Shown one piece after another: positions 55,252 to 64,000 of a DNA stretch of 64,000 nt. A model generated the notes under the pieces. That model was not told the origin of the DNA. It did no database searches and saw only the letters and a program-made list of their open reading frames with translations. The DNA lies in NCBI GenBank assembly GCA_947452965.1, contig CANGEW010000011.1, positions 1 to 64,000 of the forward strand, read 5' to 3'. Both the position numbers and the translations under genes were made by a program. This DNA is from Chitinophagaceae bacterium (GTDB lineage: Bacteria > Bacteroidota > Bacteroidia > Chitinophagales > Chitinophagaceae). Position 1 is the first letter of the stretch. The number at the start of each line of letters is the position of its first letter.

Positions 55252-58200
55252 TTATCGGATGATTGTTACGTTACCTCTTACTACCACTTCTTTTCTATTT
55301 AAATCAGTAGCCTTTATAATATAGTAATAAGTCCCATCAGGTAATTTTTGATTTTTATAAGTACCGTCCCACTCATTCATGTATCTGTCAGTATGATATA
55401 CTAATCCACCCCATCTGTTATATACATCCACTTTTACTTGACTTAAACAACCTCCTGTATATACACTCCAATTATCATGCAGGCCATCTCCATTAGGCGT
55501 GAAGGCTAGTGCTGGATCCAAACATGGTGTAGATGGAGGAACTGTTACCGTGATATCATCACTAGAAGAACAACCATCACTATTTGTGACCGTCAATAAA
55601 TATGTAGTAGTAATGACAGGATTAGCAACTGGGTTTAATATGGATGTTGAACTTAATCCATTACTTGGTGTCCATAAATAAGTACCAATCGTAGATGTAG
55701 CAGGTAAGATTACCGACCCCCCATTTGATATACTGATATTTGCTCCGGCATTTACTGTGGGTGTATCATTCACCACCAAAGTTTGATTTGCAACCACAGA
55801 AGTACAACCCGTGGTAGAAATAGCAGTTAGACTAATTTGATACGTTCCAACAGAAGTATAAGTATGCGTTTGATTGTTTCCGCTAGTAGCATTTAATACA
55901 GGAGATCCGTCCGCAAAATTCCAATTCCATTGCGCAATGTTTCCAGAAGAAATACTTGTAGTATTATTTAAGGTAACAGCATGCCCCAAACACACATTAG
56001 GCTGAACACTAAAGCTTGCGGTAGGCTTTGCCGAAACAGAAATAATTACGGTAGAATCTGCATAACATCCTTCAACAGTAATCACACGTTGTGTCACACT
56101 ATATGACCCGCTTGTTGAGAAAGTATGTGCCGGACTTTGTAGCGTTGAAGTGTTATTAGCACCACTTCCAGGATCACCAAAATTCCATTGCCATAAATCT
56201 AAAGTCATTCCATTACTCAGTGCCTGATCTGTAAATTGAACAGGAGGTGTTAAACAACCACCCGTATTGGTAAAACTAAATGCCGCTGTTGGTGCTTGAA
56301 TCACGTTTACAGTAAAACTCAATTGCTGCTCTCCATTACATCCATCAGGAATAGGACTCACAGCCGTAACTTTTATTGGCAACAAACCAATGATATGGTA
56401 TAAGTAACCAACTGGGTTTTTAAAAACATATAATTTTTGATTATTTACAAAGAAACTGTCTTCGGCTAATGGATTGTTTTGAACGTACTGCGTATTAGGC
56501 GTTAAATTAGGATTGTTAGAAAAATCCCATGTTATACTTATTGGCTTGTATGGAAGGGTAACTCTTACATTAAACTGATTATCTCTACATGCATTGGTAG
56601 CCGTACCCGTTCCAAATTGATTTTGTAAAGAGAAACCACCTAATAAATCTTTTACATTGGTTCCAGCATTGTATCCATAACTTTCATCATTCGCAATGCC
56701 ATAAGCTGTTGCATTAAAACCAGAGGTTGACGTCACCGTATGAAAGCCTTCCGAAACAGATATTTGTGCGTATGAAAATGATGGATCAAAAGGCACAGTT
56801 GTAAATGCGCCCGATTGCAACACATTATCTAATTTAAAATCGCTCACACCTGAAGTAGGCATTACAATGTTTAAATAATGAGACCTTCCTGTTGTTTTGC
56901 CTAGAGGCGAAGAAACAAACGAGATCGTATCAATGGTTTGTTGAACTGAACTCAAATAAATCATTTCAGGATCTCCATTAGAACCTGTAGAAGTATTGCC
57001 GCATTCTCCATGAGTAGTCATGTATTGTGATACCATGATAGGTTTGTCACCTTCCAATACATCTACACTTGATGTGGAGTTTTGATACTCGTAATATTTA
57101 TTATTGATAAGACCCGTTAACACTACTCCGTTTCTTTTCACTATAGTAGCAGGATCTCCCACCAACACTCTGTAATAGTTGATTGGTAATGGTAAAGTAG
57201 GTACGGTTACTACTTTTGTACCCCATGCCTGCTTTGGAAACATCTGTTGGAATAAATTATCCGCACTTCCATTGCTTCCATTATCACAATCAATAGTTAT
57301 TTTACTACTTCCACAAAACATTGCAAAAGGCTTGCAAGATGATGTAGTACTAATCGACCTCACAATCGTACCCGACAAATCATTACCAGTGTACAGATTG
57401 GGATGGCCCGTAGTTTTACCCATAATATTCAAAATCTGACCCTTATTTAATAGTTGTGTAAAGGTAGAACCTGCAGCATGAGTATCTGTCTCTACTCCAG
57501 GAGGTAAAACAACTTCAATAGTTGTATTATCTTCAGTTGCTACTACAAATAGATATGACTTTGCTCCCGAATAATTGCTTCTTTGAGTAAAATTGAGTGA
57601 GGTATATTCTTTTCCTAAAGTTTGTGAAGGAAATAATACAGAAGCAGCATACACAGAACTAGTAATGGCATGACAATACACTACAATAGGTGTATCACTT
57701 GTGATTTTAATACCTGATGAAAACACCCCTTCTGTCATCAACCTTGCGTCTTCTGCCCCACTTTCTGGAATATCTCCAGTATTAGTTGTGATACTTCCAT
57801 TCGCCGGAACCGTATAGGTTACGGGCGTAAATGTTGGAAAATTAGGCATTGATATCGTTACGGTAGCAGGTGTACTATTTGTATTACTAAATGTAAATTG
57901 AAGATCCTGATTATTGGAACTATACATTTGCTCTGTAGCACCATATCCTACCCAAAACTCTTTTCCTTTATTACTAAACCCTTGCCCCGATTGCAACCCA
58001 ATTGGCAAACCTGTTCCCGTAACTTGCACATAGGCCGTGTTTGAGTTGGTTCCACTGCATCGAATGCTATCATCGTAATTGCGAACCAAGGTTGGAATAA
58101 ACTTAACATAAATAGTAGTTGATGCCAATGTTCCATTGGTGAAAGGGATTTGAATAGAAGGAGCAAAACCTGAAGTACTACTCAAAGAAACTCTAAATCC

Positions 58201-59595
58201 TACAGGTGCTGCAACAGTAATATTTCCTGATGCAAAAGGCTCTAAATATATCCCTGTTAAAGAAAAGGTTTGAATGGATGATGCAGTATTTTGAAGAATA
58301 GAGCCAAATGCCAATGTAGTTGGCGTTGCTACTAAAGTTGGTGAGGGCGCAGGTGTAGTAAAAGTTTGTTCATTACCATATGCAGTACCTACACTATTGG
58401 TTGCATATGCTCTCACATGATATGTTATAGATGGTTGTAACCCTGAAATGGAGCTGACAAAAGAACCTGTTCCAGTGCCATCAGTTGTAGTGCTATTCGC
58501 AATTGTTGGGTTTGAAGATGTACTCCAGCAAACACCTCTTGCCGTTACTGCCACACCTCCATCATCACTGATGTTTCCTCCACTCGTAGCTGAAAAAATA
58601 GTGATATTAGATGTGGTATTGGTTGTTAAGGTTGCTAACACTGCCGGATCTGTAGTAAATGTTAAATCATCGCCATAAGACGTTCCTACTGCATTTGTCG
58701 CATACGCGCGAACGTGATATAGCGTTCCAGCAATTAATCCAGTGATGGGATGTGTAAAAGTGCCTGAAGTGGGACCATTGGTTGTTTTAGTTGTAAGCGC
58801 ATCCGTTGGATTTGCACTAGTACTCCAGCAAATACCACTAACAGTTGTGCCGGCAGAAAGAGTAATATTACCACTAGCCGTTGCTGTTGTTCTTCCTGTT
58901 GCACTCGCTGAAGTGGTTATAACAGTTGGAGGTGGGCCACCAGGTACAGTTGAACCTGAAAACACAACATTTTTTACATATGCCTTTCTGCTAGATGTTG
59001 TGGATGTGCCCGATGCATATACATACATCCTTATCACATAGGTATGACCATTAGTAAGTGTAGTGGACAATGTACCAAAACTGATATTAGTTGTACCGCC
59101 ACTATTGGCAGTTTGTGGTGTTCCAAAACTAGTCCAAGCACCAGCTCCATCCACCTGATAGGCTAAAGCTATCATATTTGCACCACTTCCACCTGAAGTC
59201 TTTACTGTTAAGGTTAATCCGGAAATTAACATATCAAAAGAACCATTAGGCGATAAGGGGAAATCCAAATGAAAGCCATCTTTAGCATTCGAAGGCCATT
59301 TGCTCGAAGTAATTGCACACATATACCCATCTGTATTATGAGTACCTGGAACAGCTACGCTATCTCCTGGAACCATATTGCCAGCTGTAACATTCGCAGC
59401 TTGAAGGCCCGCAACAACAGCACTTCTATAAGGCGAAGGCACAGCAGTGGTTAAATCCCATGTGGAGGTAAACTGAGCTTTCGTAGTTATAGCACTTAAA
59501 AATAAAAATGCCAAAAATCCTAAACTCTTAGGACATTGTAATAATTGTTTCAATCGCTTATTACAAGCAAACATAGACAAGCAACTTCTTTTCAT
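55252..59595 (-). CDS. T9SS type B (CHU_C) surface protein with FN3-like repeats, IgGFc-like head and two PKD domains
   Basis: The 1,447-residue protein has a long leader (cleavage near TTKAQ, about 41) and a beta-sandwich domain (about 42-215). Two FN3-like repeats follow (about 225-410; GICWSTSANPT and RGVCWSTSSNPTIANS, each ending in a YHVRAYATN block), then an Ig-like spacer and the IgGFc-like head (KGKEFWVGYGATEQ, about 547). Only two PKD domains are present (about 1115-1245), followed by an Ig-like domain with CSSSDDITV and a CHU_C domain (LAFTPNGDGLHDNWSVYT ... DGTYYYIIKATDLN). The TPNGDG block and overall layout match the other two CHU_C proteins. It has its own candidate operator and promoter upstream and heads the five-gene run. 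Confidence 0.9.
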   Translation of the reverse strand: MKRSCLSMFACNKRLKQLLQCPKSLGFLAFLFLSAITTKAQFTSTWDLTTAVPSPYRSAVVAGLQAANVTAGNMVPGDSVAVPGTHNTDGYMCAITSSKWPSNAKDGFHLDFPLSPNGSFDMLISGLTLTVKTSGGSGANMIALAYQVDGAGAWTSFGTPQTANSGGTTNISFGTLSTTLTNGHTYVIRMYVYASGTSTTSSRKAYVKNVVFSGSTVPGGPPPTVITTSASATGRTTATASGNITLSAGTTVSGICWSTSANPTDALTTKTTNGPTSGTFTHPITGLIAGTLYHVRAYATNAVGTSYGDDLTFTTDPAVLATLTTNTTSNITIFSATSGGNISDDGGVAVTARGVCWSTSSNPTIANSTTTDGTGTGSFVSSISGLQPSITYHVRAYATNSVGTAYGNEQTFTTPAPSPTLVATPTTLAFGSILQNTASSIQTFSLTGIYLEPFASGNITVAAPVGFRVSLSSTSGFAPSIQIPFTNGTLASTTIYVKFIPTLVRNYDDSIRCSGTNSNTAYVQVTGTGLPIGLQSGQGFSNKGKEFWVGYGATEQMYSSNNQDLQFTFSNTNSTPATVTISMPNFPTFTPVTYTVPANGSITTNTGDIPESGAEDARLMTEGVFSSGIKITSDTPIVVYCHAITSSVYAASVLFPSQTLGKEYTSLNFTQRSNYSGAKSYLFVVATEDNTTIEVVLPPGVETDTHAAGSTFTQLLNKGQILNIMGKTTGHPNLYTGNDLSGTIVRSISTTSSCKPFAMFCGSSKITIDCDNGSNGSADNLFQQMFPKQAWGTKVVTVPTLPLPINYYRVLVGDPATIVKRNGVVLTGLINNKYYEYQNSTSSVDVLEGDKPIMVSQYMTTHGECGNTSTGSNGDPEMIYLSSVQQTIDTISFVSSPLGKTTGRSHYLNIVMPTSGVSDFKLDNVLQSGAFTTVPFDPSFSYAQISVSEGFHTVTSTSGFNATAYGIANDESYGYNAGTNVKDLLGGFSLQNQFGTGTATNACRDNQFNVRVTLPYKPISITWDFSNNPNLTPNTQYVQNNPLAEDSFFVNNQKLYVFKNPVGYLYHIIGLLPIKVTAVSPIPDGCNGEQQLSFTVNVIQAPTAAFSFTNTGGCLTPPVQFTDQALSNGMTLDLWQWNFGDPGSGANNTSTLQSPAHTFSTSGSYSVTQRVITVEGCYADSTVIISVSAKPTASFSVQPNVCLGHAVTLNNTTSISSGNIAQWNWNFADGSPVLNATSGNNQTHTYTSVGTYQISLTAISTTGCTSVVANQTLVVNDTPTVNAGANISISNGGSVILPATSTIGTYLWTPSNGLSSTSILNPVANPVITTTYLLTVTNSDGCSSSDDITVTVPPSTPCLDPALAFTPNGDGLHDNWSVYTGGCLSQVKVDVYNRWGGLVYHTDRYMNEWDGTYKNQKLPDGTYYYIIKATDLNRKEVVVRGNVTIIR

Positions 59596-59716
59596 TAATA
59601 TTTCGGTTTTACGTTATTATCATAATAGTTCTCAGACAATCTTAACCTATTGGACAAGAAAAGGACTAACAACTACAAAATTGTGATTTTTCAATCGTTT
59701 TCAGGATGTTAAAGTA

Positions 59717-59749
59717 CAAAATATGAATGTAAAAGGAATGCTACACAAA
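59717..59749 (-). promoter_or_regulatory. Candidate promoter of the CHU_C/PorP gene run
   Basis: Read on the minus strand, TTTG is followed after 22 bp by TATTTTG, close to the TTG/TAnnTTTG pattern. It lies about 120 bp before the start codon of the 1,447-residue CHU_C protein. The operator-like site at 59762-59773 is 12 bp further upstream. Confidence 0.4.
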
Positions 59750-59761
59750 TTCTATATTTAT

Positions 59762-59773
59762 GCAAACGTTCCC
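59762..59773 (-). promoter_or_regulatory. Candidate LacI-family operator upstream of the CHU_C protein genes
   Basis: Read toward the gene, GGGAACGTTTGC is identical to the site between susC and lacI. It is 167 bp before the start codon of the 1,447-residue protein. The surrounding 220-bp gap has no gene and no clear terminator for the upstream gene. Confidence 0.65.
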
Positions 59774-59815
59774 AATTGATTAAAACTTATTGATTACTAA
59801 GCAAATATGATGAAA

Positions 59816-62800
59816 TTATGGCTTGGTGAAACTTAACAAAAGTTTTTCTGAAGATCCCGCTATCATTACTTGATAAATGCCTGCTGCAACATTTTTCCCC
59901 AAGGTAAGATGTAACACATCATTTCCTTTAGTTATAGAGATAGTTTGAGATAAAATTCGTTGACCAGAGATATTCACAATACTACAATTGTACATACCAG
60001 TTGCGAAATTCTTGCATTGAATATTTACCATTCCATTCTCAATAGGATTTGGATGGATAGTAGCGATGGCTATACTAGGCAGACAATTGGTTTTTACTAT
60101 TTTTGAATATAACACTTCTAAACCATTTATTACCTTGATACGATAATACCCATTACTCTCATAAAGTGTGGGATCAGTGAAACTATAAAGACCGGAAGAT
60201 GAAGTCTTGATGTTATCTACCATTCCAATCTTATAAAATTCCTTACCATCGTTACTTCTTTCTACTTCAAAAGAAGCTCCTTGCGATATTGATGCAACAG
60301 ACCAAGTCAATTGTACGTTGTGTTCCTTTGTACAATTGGCACTGATTTGATTAAAAATAACAGGCAATGCCTGCTGAGGTTTGAACACAATCATAAATCT
60401 GGAGGCATCGGCAGATGCTGCATCATTCGTAATATCAAAGGCATAATTAACGGTGTCACTATTACTTATTCTTGTACTTGTATGTGTATATTGATCTATA
60501 AGCCAACCCTCTTGAGCAATGGCTTGCATATTCATAGGCGAAACGACCAATTGATACTGCTTCACGCCCATATTGTTCATGTTAAGCTGTATAGTATCGT
60601 TGTCATTTAATGTATGGTGAGCTTCTACAGACAATACTTTTTGATGGGTGGCTACACCAATATTTTCTCCGGTATTCATAATCTTTAATGCATCTTCACG
60701 ATCGTATTCATTTGAAAAATTATCATCAAACGAAACAATACTACCATCTAGCAACATGTTTGTATTGCCATTGTTTGACGTTAGTTGCACTCTTATCATT
60801 GGGCGTTGGGTAATTGCATTACCTCTTTGCACCAAACTGCTTCCCGAAACCTTATCATTTTCCGAAAAGTTAATAGTACCTCCTGAAGTAGAATACACAA
60901 AAAATGCTTGTCCCGATTGAATTTTTGTATTGGCTACATTAGCGTATTTTGTTGTAGGTGTTGTTGGCAAATATCCACCAGCATTACTAAATGTTTGCCA
61001 TCCTCCATAGGTAGATAAAGTAGGATCCCACACATAAAACTTTTGATCAATAGCTCCTGCATTTTCTGATAGTAAAGTAGTGAAGTCAATGGCACATGCA
61101 TAAGGGTTACCAACAGACTCATACTTACCTGAGGTAACTGTTGTTGAAGAAGGCAAATTGCCGGGTTCAAATATCTTGCCTTTGGAACGCAAATTGGTTG
61201 CAGTTGCATTTTGACTATATGAAGTAACAGTTCTGTCTCCTCTTACGAATATCATATAGCCTTGCTTATTGAACAATGGTGTGCTATTGGTATTCGCAAC
61301 TCCATCCCATGTAAACGCTGATGGATTAAAGGTTTTCATACTTGATCCAATAGCAGTGTATACATCAAAGCCTAATGCCTGAGCACCGGCACTGTTACCG
61401 CCGTTATTGCTGGTTATCTGCGTGCCGTATCCTGTATAACGACTTTGATTAGACGAAGTTGCTGTATCCTGCCATGCCTGATTAATGGTTTGTCCACCAT
61501 TAGTAGGTGTTGCCAATAACTGCCATGATTTTCCATGCTGACCGGCACCTGTACCTGTTGGGATATATCTCTCTACAATAAATCTTCCTGTGCCACTATA
61601 ATTCACAGAGCCACTTGCACCTACTTTTCCAAAACTTGCAGTTCCAACTGCTGCGTTAGACAATAAGGTTATATCCTTCGATCCTAAATCTAATTTACCC
61701 GTTGTTACAGTTAACTCTTTACCAATGCTGATATTGTCTAAAAGAGATACCGTTGCAGTACCGGATGATTTTGCCAACGTTAAATACGGGAAATACTGAC
61801 CAGTACCACCGCCTGTAATAGTAGTATTGTTAGCCCCTACCATTTTTACAATTTTATTGTTATGGTCTAATACTCCTGATGAGGCTTTTACCCAATTTCC
61901 TCCCACACTGATATCATCTGACAACACAGACAACAATCCATCTATTTGAATATTACCAATCAAAGGAGTTGTTCCGGCTGGAGTTACAATAGTATGAATA
62001 CTTTGTATCAAAGCATCTACACTCGTTGAATTAGGATATTCAGTTTCTGAAGCTGAATAATTACCGCTTGGGTTATAAACCTCCCAAGAAGTGGCATCGT
62101 TCCAGTTACCATCTGTTTTACTTCTGAATTTTCTGGGTGAAGTACTTACACCAAACTTTTCACCGGCAGCAAAACTGGTAAAGGCAGTTCCTGATTTGCT
62201 AAAAGGACCCGCTCCAGAAGCTGCGCCCATAGAACCGGCATTATCTATGCTGGTTCCGTTTGAATGCACAACAGCACAATAACTTCTTGAGAAGGCTAAA
62301 TTAGAAGCAGTATCTGCTGTATTCCATTGTAAAGTAACATTAGTATTACTTCCCCCTGCTACTTCTTCTACAATACTCCAGTTTCTGTTCACGGCAGAAT
62401 CCGAACGTGGAGATGTTGTAATACCCGGAGGAGGACCAACGGCTACCCTTACACTATAATTATCGGTTGTGCCTGTATTATTCAATGTGGCAGGATTGTA
62501 ACTTGAAGTAGAAGTTCCCACCGGAAAAATAACATCACTAGACGATACATTTCTGATTTTTAATGACCCTGTATTATCGGTTACAACAAAGTTGGTATCC
62601 CTGTAATTTTTCACAGCAGCAGTAGTGATATCATAGGTACTCAAAACTAATTTTCCATAATTGAATCGTAAAGAATCTGTTGCTGTAACTGATTTTGATA
62701 ATGTAAGTGTGGTTGCAGTATCTCCCACAATCAATGCGCCCACAGTTGATGGAATACCATCACCGGTAACCTGTGCCGATCTGCTTTCATAAGAGTATCT

Positions 62801-64000
62801 ACCCGATGTACTTAATGTACGTGTGGTGGTTTGAATATGACCACTTGCAGCACTAGCTGTAATCCCTGCAGTATTACCCATTCTTAACAATGCTGATCCA
62901 CGCAAAACAAATTCACCTGCACCACTAACAATTTGATTTGCATTACGAAAATCAGCAACCGAGTCCACGATTAATTTTCCACCTGATGCAATATTAATAA
63001 TACCAGGAATTCCTTTACCCAATCCACCAGTTGTGGTCGCCAAAGTTGCTGCAGTACTAATACCGGTTGGATAGAGTTCTGCAATCGTTACAATACTGTT
63101 AGGTCCAATTTTAAGCGAATCTGCCGTACCTGTAGAAATGTTCATAGACAAAAATCCACTCGTACTGGAGAACCCACTGAAACCCTGTTGTATGCCAGAG
63201 TGACCGTTGGGGGCACCAGGCAAAAAGGTAAGGTTCCCATTGGCAATTATTTTTAAGGGAGTTGGCACATACCCATATATGTTAGTACCATTTCCAATAT
63301 TGGCCCACTTTGCCATAGTAAGTGTTTTTCCTTGATTTATTGTCAAAGTATTGGTATTGGATAATGGGTTGTTGAATAGTGATAATACACCCCCATTATT
63401 TGTAGTACCATGATAATGTACTGTGATATCATGATCTATGGTAACATTCGCACCAACGCCACCAATAATGAATTTAGACACATCTATAGTTCCGCCAGTT
63501 CCGGTAATAGTAAGCGATCCTGATGTTAAGGTATAATTTATAGATATACCATCAGCCAAATCATCAACCGCTGTTGTACCGATACTACCTCCGGTCAACA
63601 CTTCAATCGTTGATCCGTAAATAGTTAAATTTTGTGGACTACTACAGGTAGTTCCAGAAATTAATGACCCGTTTAAAACATGTATATTTTTACAACCACC
63701 TCCTGTGGAAGCCGTAACAGTATAGCCATCTATAATCCAAATATTCGTTCCGGTTGTACTTCCTACTGGAGCACCCGTAACGGTTGAATCAAATCTACCC
63801 GTTGATGACCTAAATGCCTTCCAGGTAGAGGCTGTAGACCATGCTCCCGATGCAACACTCCCCCAATCACCTGTAACTACGTTGATGATCATAATAGAAA
63901 AAGGTATGGCAGCAGTAGTACATCCGGTTGTTGAATTTTTTACGGTAATAGTACCCGTATATGTATTACCAACAGCAGCCGAACTATTTAGGGTTAATGG
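59816..64000 (-). CDS. Giant secreted G8-like protein with T9SS type A sorting domain (partial, N-terminus off the right edge)
   Basis: The frame is open to the window edge: 1,394 residues, with the N-terminus missing. An internal ATG at 63892 could be mistaken for the start, but the 36 codons before it are open and encode related sequence (NTYTGTITVKNSTTGC), so the gene continues to the right. Two G8-like modules are seen (SGAWSTASTWKAF near the right edge and TDGNWNDATSWEVYNP at about 62100). Between them the sequence is beta-helix-like and T/N/G-rich. The module IVERYIPTGTG ... HGKSWQLLATP, common in large Bacteroidota secreted proteins, begins near 61580. The last 85 residues are a T9SS type A domain (ATIHPNPIENGMVNI ... 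AAGIYQVMIAGSSEK). Exported to the cell surface; function unknown. Confidence 0.87.
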   Translation of the reverse strand, partial: PLTLNSSAAVGNTYTGTITVKNSTTGCTTAAIPFSIMIINVVTGDWGSVASGAWSTASTWKAFRSSTGRFDSTVTGAPVGSTTGTNIWIIDGYTVTASTGGGCKNIHVLNGSLISGTTCSSPQNLTIYGSTIEVLTGGSIGTTAVDDLADGISINYTLTSGSLTITGTGGTIDVSKFIIGGVGANVTIDHDITVHYHGTTNNGGVLSLFNNPLSNTNTLTINQGKTLTMAKWANIGNGTNIYGYVPTPLKIIANGNLTFLPGAPNGHSGIQQGFSGFSSTSGFLSMNISTGTADSLKIGPNSIVTIAELYPTGISTAATLATTTGGLGKGIPGIINIASGGKLIVDSVADFRNANQIVSGAGEFVLRGSALLRMGNTAGITASAASGHIQTTTRTLSTSGRYSYESRSAQVTGDGIPSTVGALIVGDTATTLTLSKSVTATDSLRFNYGKLVLSTYDITTAAVKNYRDTNFVVTDNTGSLKIRNVSSSDVIFPVGTSTSSYNPATLNNTGTTDNYSVRVAVGPPPGITTSPRSDSAVNRNWSIVEEVAGGSNTNVTLQWNTADTASNLAFSRSYCAVVHSNGTSIDNAGSMGAASGAGPFSKSGTAFTSFAAGEKFGVSTSPRKFRSKTDGNWNDATSWEVYNPSGNYSASETEYPNSTSVDALIQSIHTIVTPAGTTPLIGNIQIDGLLSVLSDDISVGGNWVKASSGVLDHNNKIVKMVGANNTTITGGGTGQYFPYLTLAKSSGTATVSLLDNISIGKELTVTTGKLDLGSKDITLLSNAAVGTASFGKVGASGSVNYSGTGRFIVERYIPTGTGAGQHGKSWQLLATPTNGGQTINQAWQDTATSSNQSRYTGYGTQITSNNGGNSAGAQALGFDVYTAIGSSMKTFNPSAFTWDGVANTNSTPLFNKQGYMIFVRGDRTVTSYSQNATATNLRSKGKIFEPGNLPSSTTVTSGKYESVGNPYACAIDFTTLLSENAGAIDQKFYVWDPTLSTYGGWQTFSNAGGYLPTTPTTKYANVANTKIQSGQAFFVYSTSGGTINFSENDKVSGSSLVQRGNAITQRPMIRVQLTSNNGNTNMLLDGSIVSFDDNFSNEYDREDALKIMNTGENIGVATHQKVLSVEAHHTLNDNDTIQLNMNNMGVKQYQLVVSPMNMQAIAQEGWLIDQYTHTSTRISNSDTVNYAFDITNDAASADASRFMIVFKPQQALPVIFNQISANCTKEHNVQLTWSVASISQGASFEVERSNDGKEFYKIGMVDNIKTSSSGLYSFTDPTLYESNGYYRIKVINGLEVLYSKIVKTNCLPSIAIATIHPNPIENGMVNIQCKNFATGMYNCSIVNISGQRILSQTISITKGNDVLHLTLGKNVAAGIYQVMIAGSSEKLLLSFTKP

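Noticed and set aside
59816-63892. Start of the right-hand giant protein at the ATG at 63892
   Set aside because: The frame stays open through 36 more codons to position 64000 with similar composition, so this ATG is internal; the gene is treated as partial.

Overview
The window is AT-rich DNA from a member of the Bacteroidota, probably of the Chitinophagales/Chitinophagaceae type (the lineage is inference). The phylum call rests on the SusC/SusD pair, the type IX secretion system (T9SS) type A and type B (CHU_C) sorting domains, the PorP/SprF partner proteins, and promoters resembling TTG-N17-23-TAnnTTTG. No rRNA, tRNA, CRISPR array, insertion sequence or phage gene was seen.

Layout, left to right. 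(1) 1-7579, minus: the N-terminal 2,526 residues of a giant secreted repeat protein that runs off the left edge. (2) 8000-12069, plus: two tandem paralogous membrane proteins, each a GT-C/TMTC-like multi-pass domain followed by TPRs. A bidirectional terminator follows. (3) 12145-25454, minus: a secreted G8-like/T9SS protein, a T9SS-exported pectate lyase (PL1), a T9SS-exported pectin methylesterase (CE8), a small exported protein, SusD and SusC. (4) 25663-26697, plus: a LacI-family regulator divergent from susC. (5) 26769-42493, minus: a compact set of pectin genes. In transcription order it encodes PL1, rhamnogalacturonan acetylesterase (CE12), CE8, a Gfo/Idh/MocA oxidoreductase, GH43, a DUF4440 protein, GH28, GH105, a divergent CE8, UxaB, UxaA and UxaC. 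(6) 42537-59595, minus: three very large IgGFc-head/PKD/CHU_C proteins interleaved with two PorP/SprF proteins. (7) 59816-64000, minus: another giant T9SS protein, open at its 5' end.

How the genes work together. CE8 and CE12 remove methyl and acetyl esters from pectin. PL1 and GH28 cut the polygalacturonan backbone, GH105 removes unsaturated ends and GH43 trims side chains. SusC/SusD import the oligomers. UxaC, UxaB and UxaA convert galacturonate through tagaturonate and altronate to 2-keto-3-deoxygluconate. The KDG kinase, KDPG aldolase and inner-membrane uronate transporter are not in the window.

The most notable observation is a 12-bp palindrome-like site, GGNAACGTTTGC read toward the gene. 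It lies upstream of susC/lacI, GH28, the G8-like secreted protein and a giant PKD protein, and with one mismatch upstream of the TMTC-like pair. It looks like the operator of the LacI-family regulator. If so, pectin use, a surface adhesin and a possible protein-glycosylation module share one regulon.
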